A stretch of DNA of 64,000 nucleotides. Origin: Gorillibacterium massiliense (GTDB lineage Bacteria > Bacillota > Bacilli > Paenibacillales > NBRC-103111). Location: NCBI RefSeq assembly GCF_000455485.1, contig NZ_CBQR020000092.1:1-64000 (forward strand), given 5' to 3'. This document shows, piece after piece, positions 8,124 to 16,370 of this stretch; the stretch's first letter is position 1, and each line of letters starts with the position of its first letter. The position numbers were made by a program, and so were the translations under genes. The notes beneath the pieces are model-generated. The model ran no database searches, was not told the DNA's origin, and saw only the letters and a list, made by a program, of their open reading frames with translations.

Positions 8124-10091
8124 TTATTTCGTCCTTACCCAGACCGCCATTTCGCCTAGCCCGCGATTTCCCCATAGATAGTAGGGAACCGCGCGGAAAG
8201 CGGTTTTTTGGCTGGCCGTCTGATATGGACGATATGCGGTCGATTCTTGTTTCCAAGAAGCCGAGTCAACCCGGAAGAGTTGGCCTTCTACAACGACGGC
8301 GCCGCCGAACAAATCCGGCACAAACCGTTCCTGCAGGCTTTCATCTACACGAACTGCCAAGGAAGCAATCGGCGCTCCATTGTCCACTTCCTCCAGGCAA
8401 TAGACCAAAGGTCCGCGCTGGAGAGCAACCTTTCCGGCATCTGCCCGAATCTCCGGATGAGCTTCCATCCATCTGGCTTTCATCGGCAAGCTCCAGTTAA
8501 TAGTATCACCATCGGACCACATGCGGTCGATGAGGAGGTAGCCGTCTTGCTCCTTGTATGAATCGAGAGACGCAACCTCTCCGTTGATCGCGAGCTGCGG
8601 CAAACCATCGCACCATGACGGAATCCGCAAAGCCAATGTAAACCGGGTTGAAGACGGCAAACCGATTGCAAACGATACATCGCCGTTCCAAGGAAAAGAT
8701 GAGGTTTGTTTCAAATCGACGACGCCATTTTCCAGCTCAAAATGAGAATCGCTTCCGATATACAGATGCGTGTAAATCGAATTGGCGGTTGATGTGTAGA
8801 TATACTGATCCAATGAGGCTAGCAAACGGGCCACATTAGGCGGGCAGCAGGAGCACCCGAACCACTTTTGGCGTTCCGCTTTAACATGGTGCCTGCCGGG
8901 ATTTTTAACGCTTGCTTCCGGCCATACTTCGAGCGGATTGACATAGAAGTAGTGCTTCCCGTCCTTGGACATGCTGGCCGTCACCAAGTTGTAGAGCGCC
9001 CGCTCCATTCCGTCCGCGTATTTGCTGTCTGCTTCCAACTCAAGCATGCGCTTGGCAAAGAAAATCAAACCGATGGAGGCGCAGGTTTCCGCGTAAACCG
9101 TGTCGTTCGGCAAATCGTAATCGAAGCTGAACGCTTCGCCATGATGAGTAGAACCGATGCCGCCAGTTATATACATCTGCTTCTCAGTGATGTTATTCCA
9201 GAGCCTGCGGCATGCGGCAAACAATCCCTCATCTCCGGTCAACCGCGCCAGATCGGCCATCGCAGTGTACAAATAAACAGCCCGGACCGCGTGCCCTGTT
9301 GCTTTGTCATGTTCCCGTACCGGCCGATGCGCTTGATAATAGGCCAAATCAAGGGGCACTTTTGTTTGGGTCCAGTGGGAGATGCCGCCGCGTTTTTCCC
9401 ATTCCTCGGTGAAAAAGGACGGTTTGCTTCCACGCTCGTCAATAAAGTATTGGCTGAGCCGCAAGTACTTCTCTTCCCCTGTCGCCTCGTACAGCTTGAT
9501 GAGGGCAAGCTCCACTTCCTCATGGCCGTCATAGCCATGCATCTTCCCTTCCTCAGCACCAAACACTTCTCCGATATAATCCGCAAACCGGCACATGGCA
9601 TCCAGCAGCTTGCGCTTGCCGGTTCCTTGGTAGTAAGCCACTGCCGCTTCCATCATATGGCCCGCACAGTACAGCTCATGACACTCCGTCAAGTTCGTCC
9701 AACGTTTGCCCGGCTCCTTCAACGCAAAATACGTATTCAGATAACCGTCTTCACCCTGAGCTTGGACGATCAGATCGATCGCTTCGTCCGCCAGCTTTTC
9801 CAATTCCGGATCGGGATGGACTGCCAGGGAATAACCAACGGCCTCAAGCCATTTGGCCAGGTCGCTGTCTTGAAAGACCATTCCCCCGTATTCTCCGGTC
9901 TCCAGCCCTGCGGTAATGCGGAAATTTTTGATGGCATGGCTGGGCTCAGCGCCGGGAATCCGGTCGTTCAGCGCTTCCCATTGATATGGGATCACCGTAT
10001 CCCGCACCTTCGTCTGATAGTCGGACCAAAACCCGTCGTCGATGCGAACCTTTTGCAGCGGTTTATTTTGAGTTGCTTTCAAAGATATCAT
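8124..10091 (-). CDS. GH127 beta-L-arabinofuranosidase-like hydrolase
   Basis: About 655 residues, no signal peptide, so intracellular. Start chosen at the ATG (complement 10089-10091), which has GGGAGG upstream; an in-frame ATG at 10139 lacks a site. The N-terminal half is an (alpha/alpha)6 barrel typical of GH127. The catalytic and metal set known from HypBA1 is present: Glu and Cys in YAETCAS, and the Cys cluster in WFGCSCCPP. The family removes beta-L-arabinofuranose from plant hydroxyproline-rich glycoproteins or pectic side chains. It is divergent from an AraC regulator that probably controls it. Confidence 0.93.
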   Translation of the reverse strand: MISLKATQNKPLQKVRIDDGFWSDYQTKVRDTVIPYQWEALNDRIPGAEPSHAIKNFRITAGLETGEYGGMVFQDSDLAKWLEAVGYSLAVHPDPELEKLADEAIDLIVQAQGEDGYLNTYFALKEPGKRWTNLTECHELYCAGHMMEAAVAYYQGTGKRKLLDAMCRFADYIGEVFGAEEGKMHGYDGHEEVELALIKLYEATGEEKYLRLSQYFIDERGSKPSFFTEEWEKRGGISHWTQTKVPLDLAYYQAHRPVREHDKATGHAVRAVYLYTAMADLARLTGDEGLFAACRRLWNNITEKQMYITGGIGSTHHGEAFSFDYDLPNDTVYAETCASIGLIFFAKRMLELEADSKYADGMERALYNLVTASMSKDGKHYFYVNPLEVWPEASVKNPGRHHVKAERQKWFGCSCCPPNVARLLASLDQYIYTSTANSIYTHLYIGSDSHFELENGVVDLKQTSSFPWNGDVSFAIGLPSSTRFTLALRIPSWCDGLPQLAINGEVASLDSYKEQDGYLLIDRMWSDGDTINWSLPMKARWMEAHPEIRADAGKVALQRGPLVYCLEEVDNGAPIASLAVRVDESLQERFVPDLFGGAVVVEGQLFRVDSASWKQESTAYRPYQTASQKTAFRAVPYYLWGNRGLGEMAVWVRTK

Positions 10092-10131
10092 TCGCTTCTG
10101 AAACCTCCCGAAAATATACTCTATCCAAACC

Positions 10132-10161
10132 TTGTACAATTCTCATTTTATTGTGTAAAAT
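10132..10161 (+). promoter_or_regulatory. Putative promoter of the AraC gene
   Basis: TTGTAC at 10132-10137 and TAAAAT at 10156-10161, spaced 18 nt, in the short divergent region between GH127 and AraC. Confidence 0.4.
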
Positions 10162-10236
10162 CAGCCTATGCCAGTATCCGAATCAACCTCTTTTTTATAA
10201 AATTCAACACAGAAGGACGAAACGCAAACGATATGA

Positions 10237-11136
10237 GTGAATCTCTCTATGTCGCCCTCACAGCGCCCCCCATGCCTTATTATATCGAAAGCGGAGTCCA
10301 CGACCTATCAGTGCGGCGATCAGCACCCGAACCGTTACCGGATCGGCGTATTTGACTTGCTTTACGTAGTGGAAGGCGTTCTATTTATCGGAGAAGAAAC
10401 GAGGCAGTGGGAGCTATCCGCCAGCCAGTTTCTGCTGCTCTTGCCGGATCGGCATCACTTTAGCGTCAAGCCTTGCGAGAGCGAGACTGTTTTTTATTGG
10501 CTTCATTTTGAAGCTTCCGGTGGGTGGGTTCAGGGTCAGGATGAACCTGATCTTCGCTTCTCTCCCGTTAAAACAATGGGCGGGCAATCCGGCTTCGACC
10601 TAAGCGGCAGATATGATCCCTACCGGATCATTATTCCCAAGTATGGAAATGCTCCTGATCCGGATAGCATGCGGTTCACGATGCAGCGCTTGCTGGATTT
10701 GGGCATAGAGAGGCGGTCCCTCGCCTTTTGGGAGGAACAAAAGCACTTTCAACAATTACTGAGCTTAATGGAGGCAGGGAGCAAAACGAATACATCCGCC
10801 GCCGCCATCTTGCTCGCCGAAAGAACCGAAGCCTATCTTAGGCAACATTACGCCGAGGACATCACCAATGATGTTCTCTCGCAAACACTGCATTTTCACG
10901 TCAATTATATCGTCCGCTGCATGAAAGAGGTGTATGGCTGCACGCCTCAAGATTACCTCCACAACTACCGCCTGGAGCAAGCGAAACTGCTTCTGGTCAA
11001 AACGGAGTGGCCGGTGTCCCTCATCGCCGAGCGAGTTGGATTCCGCAACACCCCCTATTTCTCAAACTCCTTCCGTGAACAGGTCGGGATCTCTCCGCTG
11101 AAGTACCGGAAAAGGTTTCTCATTGGCCAAGGATAA
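10237..11136 (+). CDS. AraC-family regulator, N-terminus apparently frameshifted
   Basis: 299 residues if started at GTG 10237. An AraC-type cupin sensor (VFDLLYVVEGVLFIGEE, then FLLLLPDRHHFSVKP) is followed by a two-HTH DNA-binding domain at the C-terminus (VLSQTLHFHVNYIVRCMKEV, then TPQDYLHNYRLEQAKLLL and AERVGFRNTPYFSNSFREQV). In the frame one base earlier, an ATG at 10233 encodes a sequence containing LTAPPMPYYIESG, which is the N-terminus expected for this regulator type. Switching from that frame to this one near 10296 would restore a normal protein. So either the gene carries a 1-nt insertion or the sequence has an error there. The DNA-binding half is intact. Likely target: the divergent GH127 gene. 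Confidence 0.85.
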   Translation: MNLSMSPSQRPPCLIISKAESTTYQCGDQHPNRYRIGVFDLLYVVEGVLFIGEETRQWELSASQFLLLLPDRHHFSVKPCESETVFYWLHFEASGGWVQGQDEPDLRFSPVKTMGGQSGFDLSGRYDPYRIIIPKYGNAPDPDSMRFTMQRLLDLGIERRSLAFWEEQKHFQQLLSLMEAGSKTNTSAAAILLAERTEAYLRQHYAEDITNDVLSQTLHFHVNYIVRCMKEVYGCTPQDYLHNYRLEQAKLLLVKTEWPVSLIAERVGFRNTPYFSNSFREQVGISPLKYRKRFLIGQG

Positions 11137-11140
11137 ACGG

Positions 11141-11992
11141 TTAACGTGTTTTATCTACTGCCCGTTTGATCGCCGATACGATCGTATGCCACAGGTTGGC
11201 GGAAAGCAGCCCCGCAAGCAGGAAGGATAATCCGCCGAAGGACAAATTGATCCATGCGCTTATGCCGACAGCGACCAGTGAGAACAGGACTTGTTCAATC
11301 GGTTTGCTGGGCGAGGTAGGGGGATCGGTCATCATGAAAAACGCCAGAAACAACGCTGAGTTTAGAAATGGAACGCGGAACATGTCGCTTACATCCGCTG
11401 TTCCAAACATGGCAATCGCCAGATAAACAGAAAAATAAAGGCCAAGAAAAGTAAAAACAAGCGGAAATTTACGAACCTTGGACGTGACCCAATACCCTCC
11501 GGCCAGTAGTACAATCAGAAACCAGGCGGATAAATCGGGCAGCCCTCCCCACCAATCCTGTCCGGTGGAAAAAAGCAAAAGAACGACAAGCAATCCGAAA
11601 GCCGCCGGGTTGAAAATTGGCTTTTTGCGAAACGCCAGCAAATGCTTGGAAGCGATTGAAATCGCCGCTGTAAGGAAGACGATCTGCCAGTGGGTAACGG
11701 GGCTCATCACCATCCCGATGATGATACCGGTGAGAAGAGCGCCATCGGGAACAAGCCGTTTTCTTTTCTGTAGCCGCATTACGGCATAATCAAGAAGAAC
11801 GGAAGTAACGACTGCTACCCCCATGTTCAATAATCCGTGATAAGAGACAGTCGCAATCGAGACCAATGCCGCCAGTCCGATAAGGATGATCAAGAGGTTT
11901 CCTTTTGGCGTCTTAAAATAATTTGGTTTCCGTTTTTTCCGTTTCGGACTTTCCTTTAATTGGCGTTGGCCGATCAAATGGATGTTATTCAT
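11141..11992 (-). CDS. RnfD/NqrB-like membrane protein
   Basis: 283 residues with a basic N-terminus (KESPKRKKRKPNYFKTPKG) and about eight to nine membrane helices. RnfD/NqrB family signatures are visible: VPDGALLTGIIIGM, KPIFNPAAFG and FFMMTDPPTSP. The covalent-FMN motif SGAT found in canonical RnfD/NqrB is absent. The start ATG (11992) overlaps the 3' end of apbE, and GAGG lies 7 nt upstream. Known relatives pass electrons through the membrane by flavins; here it probably forms the membrane core serving the FMN-binding protein of the same operon (inference). No RnfA, B, C or E lies nearby. Confidence 0.85.
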   Translation of the reverse strand: MNNIHLIGQRQLKESPKRKKRKPNYFKTPKGNLLIILIGLAALVSIATVSYHGLLNMGVAVVTSVLLDYAVMRLQKRKRLVPDGALLTGIIIGMVMSPVTHWQIVFLTAAISIASKHLLAFRKKPIFNPAAFGLLVVLLLFSTGQDWWGGLPDLSAWFLIVLLAGGYWVTSKVRKFPLVFTFLGLYFSVYLAIAMFGTADVSDMFRVPFLNSALFLAFFMMTDPPTSPSKPIEQVLFSLVAVGISAWINLSFGGLSFLLAGLLSANLWHTIVSAIKRAVDKTR

Positions 11993-12908
11993 ACACATAC
12001 CTCTTCATTTTAGCAGTCGTGGACAGGTCGCATGACGAAGAAATCAGCAATCCCTCAAAGCCCATAGAATTGAGCATCTCCAACCCGCGACTCCGCCCCA
12101 GTAAAAATACAGCAGTGGAAAAACCGTCGGCAAGCATGGCATACGGTGCGATTACCGTACAGCTGAGCAGTTCATCGCTGGAGCTTTTCGTATGAGGATC
12201 AAGCAGATGGTGCGTTGTGCCATCCAGCGGGCTTCTCCGCTCATAGCTGCCCGATGTGCATACTGCCATATCTGAAATACGCAGGACTCTGATCGTGCGG
12301 TCCGTTTCCAACGGATGGCGGATGCCGACATGCCAGGGCTCACCATGCCCGTTCAGTCCGCCGGCAAATAAATCGCCACCGGCTTCTATTAAATAGCCGC
12401 AGTGCTCCTCTAATTCCCGTTTGGCTAAATCCACGGCCACTCCCTTGGCCACCGCCCCCAAATCGAGCAGCATCGGCTTGAACAAGGTGATCGTCCGCTT
12501 ATGTTCGTCGAGTTCGAAGTCTCGAAAAGAAACAGACACCGGAGAATCAGGTAAAGGCGCGGGACTGCTACCGGTCAAATAATGACGGGCGAAGCCTTTC
12601 CGTTCCAAGAGTTGTCCGATGGTGGGGTCGAAGATTCCCCCCGTCGTTTCGGCTAGCTGCCTGGCAAAACGCAAGGATTCAAAGAGTAGCGGGCTGACCC
12701 GCTGCGGACTGGAAATGGTTAGTGAAAGCTTCCTCAACTCGCTGTTCCCATCGAATCGGCTGCACGTTTCCTCTACGAGCCGAAAGGCTGCAATAGCTCG
12801 TTCTATGCTCTCGTTCACCGCTTCCGCCGAATCATTAGACACAACTTTGAGGTTCACAACGGTATCCATAGCGATGAATGAGTGGGTGATCATGCGCATC
12901 GCCGCCAT
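11985..12908 (-). CDS. apbE: FAD:protein FMN transferase
   Basis: 307 residues. It attaches FMN covalently to a Thr of FMN-binding proteins, using FAD. Motifs seen are LDLGAVAKGVAVD (with the FAD/Mg site), IEAGGDL, CTSGSYER, HHLLDP and the ADGFSTA element near the C-terminus. There is no clear signal peptide or lipobox, so it is probably cytosolic or weakly membrane-associated. The start is coupled to the upstream FMN-binding gene (TGATG). Its evident substrate is the SGAT motif of the protein encoded just upstream. Confidence 0.95.
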   Translation of the reverse strand: MAAMRMITHSFIAMDTVVNLKVVSNDSAEAVNESIERAIAAFRLVEETCSRFDGNSELRKLSLTISSPQRVSPLLFESLRFARQLAETTGGIFDPTIGQLLERKGFARHYLTGSSPAPLPDSPVSVSFRDFELDEHKRTITLFKPMLLDLGAVAKGVAVDLAKRELEEHCGYLIEAGGDLFAGGLNGHGEPWHVGIRHPLETDRTIRVLRISDMAVCTSGSYERRSPLDGTTHHLLDPHTKSSSDELLSCTVIAPYAMLADGFSTAVFLLGRSRGLEMLNSMGFEGLLISSSCDLSTTAKMKRYVYE

Positions 12909-13528
12909 CACGCCTGCTCCGCCTGGCTGAGAGCATCATTGACCGCGTTGATGAAATCTTCCGAACTGCGCGTTGCCCCGCTTACGGTGTCGACCTCCGG
13001 GCTTTGCTTGGCGATGACTTCTGTGGGAAGAGAATCGATGACCCACTCCGGATATCGGGTTGCACAGTTCGTGATTTCAACCGCAGAGATTTTCCCGCTC
13101 TTAATCGTAACGCTCACCTCGACTGTACCGAAGCGGTTTGTGCCGGAGCCGTTGTACGTGCCGTCTTTATATTTTGTTTGGAGAGTGGATGACCCTTGAT
13201 TCGAGTCGGCGGCCGAAGCCGATTTGGGCGCTGCTGACGGACTCTCGCTGACATTCGGGGTTGATGCGGCAAACGGCTGCTCAGCTTGATGCCGGTTATG
13301 AAACCTCGCTCCTGGAGGAATAATTTTTGAAGAGTCCGTTGACGGAGTCGGGCTTGGCGCGACTGTAGGTCCGCTTCTGACGCTGGGTTCGGGGGATGCC
13401 GTCCAGCTATTCTGTATATTGCTCTCCTCCTGAGCGGTTACCGGTTGGGTGACGGAATACCCGGTTGCATAAATAATGCCGATGGCGGTTGAACACATGA
13501 CGATAAACTTCTTGCCACTTACGGCCAT
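12908..13528 (-). CDS. Exported FMN-binding domain protein (RnfG/NqrC-like C-terminus)
   Basis: 206 residues. Start at the ATG (13528) with GGAG 8 nt upstream. An N-terminal hydrophobic segment (FIVMCSTAIGIIYATGYSV) is a signal anchor. A long Pro/Ser/Thr-rich linker follows (about residues 35-110). The C-terminal FMN-binding domain begins near YKDGTYNGSG and ends with DTVSGATRSSEDFINAV; the Thr in SGAT is the expected site of covalent FMN. First gene of the FMN-binding/apbE/rnfD-like operon. It is likely the outer-face flavoprotein of a transmembrane electron path; the final acceptor is unknown. Confidence 0.93.
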   Translation of the reverse strand: MAVSGKKFIVMCSTAIGIIYATGYSVTQPVTAQEESNIQNSWTASPEPSVRSGPTVAPSPTPSTDSSKIIPPGARFHNRHQAEQPFAASTPNVSESPSAAPKSASAADSNQGSSTLQTKYKDGTYNGSGTNRFGTVEVSVTIKSGKISAVEITNCATRYPEWVIDSLPTEVIAKQSPEVDTVSGATRSSEDFINAVNDALSQAEQA

Positions 13529-13571
13529 ATAATCATCTCCTATCGATAAAAACATTAATCCGCTGCACCCT

Positions 13572-13611
13572 GCCCTGAAATAACCTTTTCTCGTGTAGGT
13601 TAGCTTCAGGC
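13572..13611 (-). other. Hairpin in the leader of the flavin operon
   Basis: Arms at 13572-13586 and 13597-13611 pair with one bulge and few mismatches around a 10-nt loop. It would sit about 44 nt upstream of the FMN-binding start, inside a predicted leader of about 150 nt. No U-run follows, so it is not a simple terminator. A regulatory role is possible but unproven. Confidence 0.5.
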
Positions 13612-13685
13612 GGCCTGTGCTGAAATTTCATACATTCGCTGATGCCTCGACAGCGGCATGTATGTCTTGCAGCGTTTTCTCTGCA

Positions 13686-13719
13686 ATCTTAGAATTCGGC
13701 GCATGAAAAAATCATGAAA
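13686..13719 (-). promoter_or_regulatory. Promoter and tandem TTTCAT box of the flavin operon
   Basis: Reading on the minus strand: TTTCATGATTTTTTCAT (13719-13703), then 11 nt, then -10 TAAGAT (13691-13686). The two TTTCAT units are 11 bp apart, one helical turn, as bound by OmpR/PhoB-type regulators. The arrangement is identical to the divergent promoter at 13745-13778. Confidence 0.7.
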
Positions 13720-13744
13720 TTAGATCCTAATATTGCCACTGATC

Positions 13745-13778
13745 TTTCATTATTTTTTCATAATCGTTCTCTTATAAT
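13745..13778 (+). promoter_or_regulatory. Promoter and tandem TTTCAT box of the two-component operon
   Basis: TTTCATTATTTTTTCAT at 13745-13761, then 11 nt, then -10 TATAAT at 13773-13778. The repeats replace a normal -35, suggesting activation by an OmpR-type regulator, most likely the one encoded just downstream. Confidence 0.7.
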
Positions 13779-13822
13779 GTGAGATAAGACATTGGATAGG
13801 GAAAATAAGGAAAGGGATATAT

Positions 13823-14515
13823 ATGCGAATACTGTTGGTTGAGGATGACGACAAACTCGGCTTCATGATTCAATACAAGCTGGGTCAGGTTGGGCATCAA
13901 GTGGATTGGGCGCAAATGGCAGAGGATGCGGAGGATTTCCGGGGCGCGGAAGGTTATGATCTTTATATTTTGGATTGGATGCTGCCCGGAAAAACCGGCC
14001 TTGACCTTTGCAAGGAATGGCGGGACCAACAAGATAAGACTGCGATATTGATGCTGACCGCACGGGACGCGGTACAGGATCGGGTGAATGGCCTCCTTCA
14101 GGGGGCTGACGATTATTTGGTAAAGCCGTTTGCTTTCGAAGAGCTGTTTGCCCGCATTTTCGCATTAGATCGGCGCAAGCAGACAAACGGCTATGAAGAA
14201 GCGTACTCCCTTGGGGATCTTACCTTGAATCCCCTAACCCAGGAAGTTGCGAGAGGCGGGATGTCCATCTATTTGACGAAACGGGAGCTCCAGCTATTGG
14301 CGTTCATGATGCGGCATCCAGAAGAAGTCCTGTCGAGAGAGCGTATCTTAACCCACGTTTGGGGAAGCGGGACCGAAGTAACCTTGAATGCCGTTGACGC
14401 CACGGTAAAGCTTCTGCGCAAAAAGATTGACGATCCTTTCGATTTTAAAATGGTACAAAGCGTTCACGGCAGAGGGTATCGGTTAACCGATAAGGGAGAA
14501 GACGACCATGATTAA
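13823..14515 (+). CDS. OmpR-family response regulator
   Basis: 230 residues. The receiver domain is at 1-115, with the acidic pocket (VEDDD), phosphoacceptor Asp51 in ILDWMLPG, the Thr of MLTAR and Lys in LVKPFAFEEL. The winged-helix DNA-binding domain is at about 130-227 (YLTKRELQLLAFMMRHPEEV onward). It overlaps the histidine kinase gene by 8 bp. It probably binds the tandem TTTCAT boxes in front of its own operon and the divergent flavin operon (inference from box placement). Confidence 0.95.
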   Translation: MRILLVEDDDKLGFMIQYKLGQVGHQVDWAQMAEDAEDFRGAEGYDLYILDWMLPGKTGLDLCKEWRDQQDKTAILMLTARDAVQDRVNGLLQGADDYLVKPFAFEELFARIFALDRRKQTNGYEEAYSLGDLTLNPLTQEVARGGMSIYLTKRELQLLAFMMRHPEEVLSRERILTHVWGSGTEVTLNAVDATVKLLRKKIDDPFDFKMVQSVHGRGYRLTDKGEDDHD

Positions 14516-15818
14516 ACAGACGCGTCGAAAACTGCTGTTTATTTACAGCAGCATTATTGCTCTGATACTCGTGATCATGGCGGCTTCTTTTTACTTCATT
14601 TTATCGGGCGTTATGACTCGGGATGAGCATAGCCGTCTGGATAAGGCAGGTAATAAAACGGTGCAGGAATGGCTTCACCATACGGCGGGAATCAAATCGA
14701 TAGAGAGTTTGGGCCACCCTCATGAAGGAGGTATGGAGTGGGAGTTTTTACAGATTGATCAATTCGCCATTGTACGCGATGTTCAAGGCAACATCATCTC
14801 CACTTCGGGCGACCGCGTCCCCCTTTCAAATGATGAGATTCAGCAGCTCGTAAAAAAAACGGACGTCTCCACTTATCAGCGCATGGAGCAGCATTCAAGC
14901 GAAGGCCGCAACGTGTATGCCATTTACCGTATCGCCACTAATGACGGAAGAGGAAGCGTTATTTACATCGGTGAGAACATCAGCAAGATGATGATTTTGC
15001 TGAACGAAATGAAATGGCTGATTTTCGGACTAACCTTCGTTCTCCTACTCATTGCAACGGTGACTGGGCATATATTTGCCGGCGGGGCAATGGTTCCGAT
15101 CGTCCGCTCCTTCAAGAGACAACAGGAGTTTACAGCGGATGCATCCCATGAACTGCGTACACCCTTAAGCGTCTTGCAATCGTCTGTAGAAATTCTGGAG
15201 GAGCAAAAAAAACAGCTGCCCGCTATCCATCAGACTGTTCTAGGCCATATGAAGGATGAAATTGCACGGATGATTCGCTTGACCGATCAACTTCTTATGC
15301 TAGCCCGGGGGGAAGCAGACACACTGCAAAGCAGACAGGAAACTTTCGAATTGCGTCAAACCGTATATTCGGCGATAGAACGAATACAGACGATTGCAAA
15401 GGATAAACGGATAGACATCCGCTTGGAGGATACGCTTCCGGGAGGAACGTTTTTATATGGGGGAGATCCCGATCAGATCAATCAGTTGCTTTACATTTTG
15501 TTGGACAATGCGATCAAATATTCCTTTACCGACGGGGCTATAACGGTACATATAGGCAAGAGCGGAGAAGCGGAAGTGGAACTATCCATCGAAGACAAAG
15601 GGTGCGGAATCCCGGCGGAAAATCTGCCGCATCTGTTCCAGCGATTCTACCGCGTTGACAAAGCGCGATCACGCCATCTGGGAGGAACCGGCTTGGGATT
15701 ATCTATTGCCGCTCAAATTACCCGTAATCACGGGGGGCAAATCAACGTATCCAGCGAGATCAATCGGGGTTCTACATTTACGGTAAAATTGCCTATTCGT
15801 AAAACCAATCCTAACTAA
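14508..15818 (+). CDS. Membrane sensor histidine kinase
   Basis: 436 residues. Two membrane helices at about 9-31 and 165-190 flank an extracytoplasmic sensor region of about 130 residues; no HAMP domain is evident. The HisKA box is FTADASHELRTPLS (phosphoacceptor His). The ATPase domain carries the N box LLDNAIKYS, G1 DKGCGIP, F box LFQRFYR and G2 GGTGLGLSIA. It is encoded with the OmpR regulator upstream and the DUF2231 protein 13 nt downstream. The stimulus is unknown; adjacency to a flavin electron-transfer operon suggests redox or electron-acceptor sensing (inference). Confidence 0.95.
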   Translation: MIKQTRRKLLFIYSSIIALILVIMAASFYFILSGVMTRDEHSRLDKAGNKTVQEWLHHTAGIKSIESLGHPHEGGMEWEFLQIDQFAIVRDVQGNIISTSGDRVPLSNDEIQQLVKKTDVSTYQRMEQHSSEGRNVYAIYRIATNDGRGSVIYIGENISKMMILLNEMKWLIFGLTFVLLLIATVTGHIFAGGAMVPIVRSFKRQQEFTADASHELRTPLSVLQSSVEILEEQKKQLPAIHQTVLGHMKDEIARMIRLTDQLLMLARGEADTLQSRQETFELRQTVYSAIERIQTIAKDKRIDIRLEDTLPGGTFLYGGDPDQINQLLYILLDNAIKYSFTDGAITVHIGKSGEAEVELSIEDKGCGIPAENLPHLFQRFYRVDKARSRHLGGTGLGLSIAAQITRNHGGQINVSSEINRGSTFTVKLPIRKTNPN

Positions 15819-15831
15819 AGGGGGAAAAACG

Positions 15832-16296
15832 ATGTTTTCTGAAATTACCAACCATATTCATCCCATTCTCGTCCACTTTCCAATTGCCCTAATTATTATC
15901 GGTCTTTGTTATGATCTCGTTCTTGCCGTGAAAAACCGCTCCCTATTACCAAAACAAGGAGCATGGTTGTGGGTGATCGCAGCCGCGGGGGCATGGCTCG
16001 CTGTATTGACAGGACCGGAGGAAGACGCACGGGGAAACACCACTTACCTTGACATCCACTCGACGCTTGCCGATTTTACAGCATGGGTGGTTACCGTGCT
16101 CGCTCTGTGGCGGCTTTGGCAAATCATCCGGGGTAACAAACCCTTCGTGAAAACTTTTTTGGTCGCTTATCTCGTCCTCTCGATCGCTTCCGGCGCGCTT
16201 GTTTTGGGTACCGGCTACTATGGGGGCAAGATGGTATATACGGATGGGGTCGGCGTGAAAGCAAATGGAACGATGGTAAATCCGCCAAAACCATGA
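15832..16296 (+). CDS. DUF2231 membrane protein
   Basis: 154 residues with four membrane helices. The DUF2231 hallmark HPILVHFPIAL is in the first helix, and a second conserved His lies in YLDIHSTLADFTAW. The paired His residues resemble haem-ligating patterns, and proteins of this family often occur with redox genes, but haem binding is not established here. GGGGG precedes the ATG. Third gene of the two-component operon. Probably a membrane redox component linked to the divergent flavin module (inference). Confidence 0.88.
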   Translation: MFSEITNHIHPILVHFPIALIIIGLCYDLVLAVKNRSLLPKQGAWLWVIAAAGAWLAVLTGPEEDARGNTTYLDIHSTLADFTAWVVTVLALWRLWQIIRGNKPFVKTFLVAYLVLSIASGALVLGTGYYGGKMVYTDGVGVKANGTMVNPPKP

Positions 16297-16314
16297 GTAT
16301 GGAGTGAGAAACAA

Positions 16315-16360
16315 ACAAAAGCCGGAAGCGGCCGCTGTGCGGCTTCTTCCGGCTTTTTGG
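16315..16360. terminator. Bidirectional terminator
   Basis: AAAAGCCGGAAG at 16317-16328 pairs with CTTCCGGCTTTT at 16346-16357, between the DUF2231 gene and lipB, which converge. Confidence 0.9.
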
Positions 16361-16370
16361 CATTCAGATT

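Noticed and set aside
8868-10355. 495-codon plus-strand frame
   Set aside because: Mostly antisense to GH127. Only its last ~40 codons (from 10233) are meaningful, as the displaced N-terminus of the AraC regulator.
11141-13528. Complete RNF or NQR complex
   Set aside because: Only RnfD-like and an RnfG/NqrC-like FMN domain are present; no other subunits lie in the surrounding sequence.
13556-13700. Possible FMN riboswitch upstream of the FMN-binding gene
   Set aside because: A GGGCAGGGTG string resembles part of the RFN element, but the other conserved helices and the GGCGGT/AAAGCC elements are not found.
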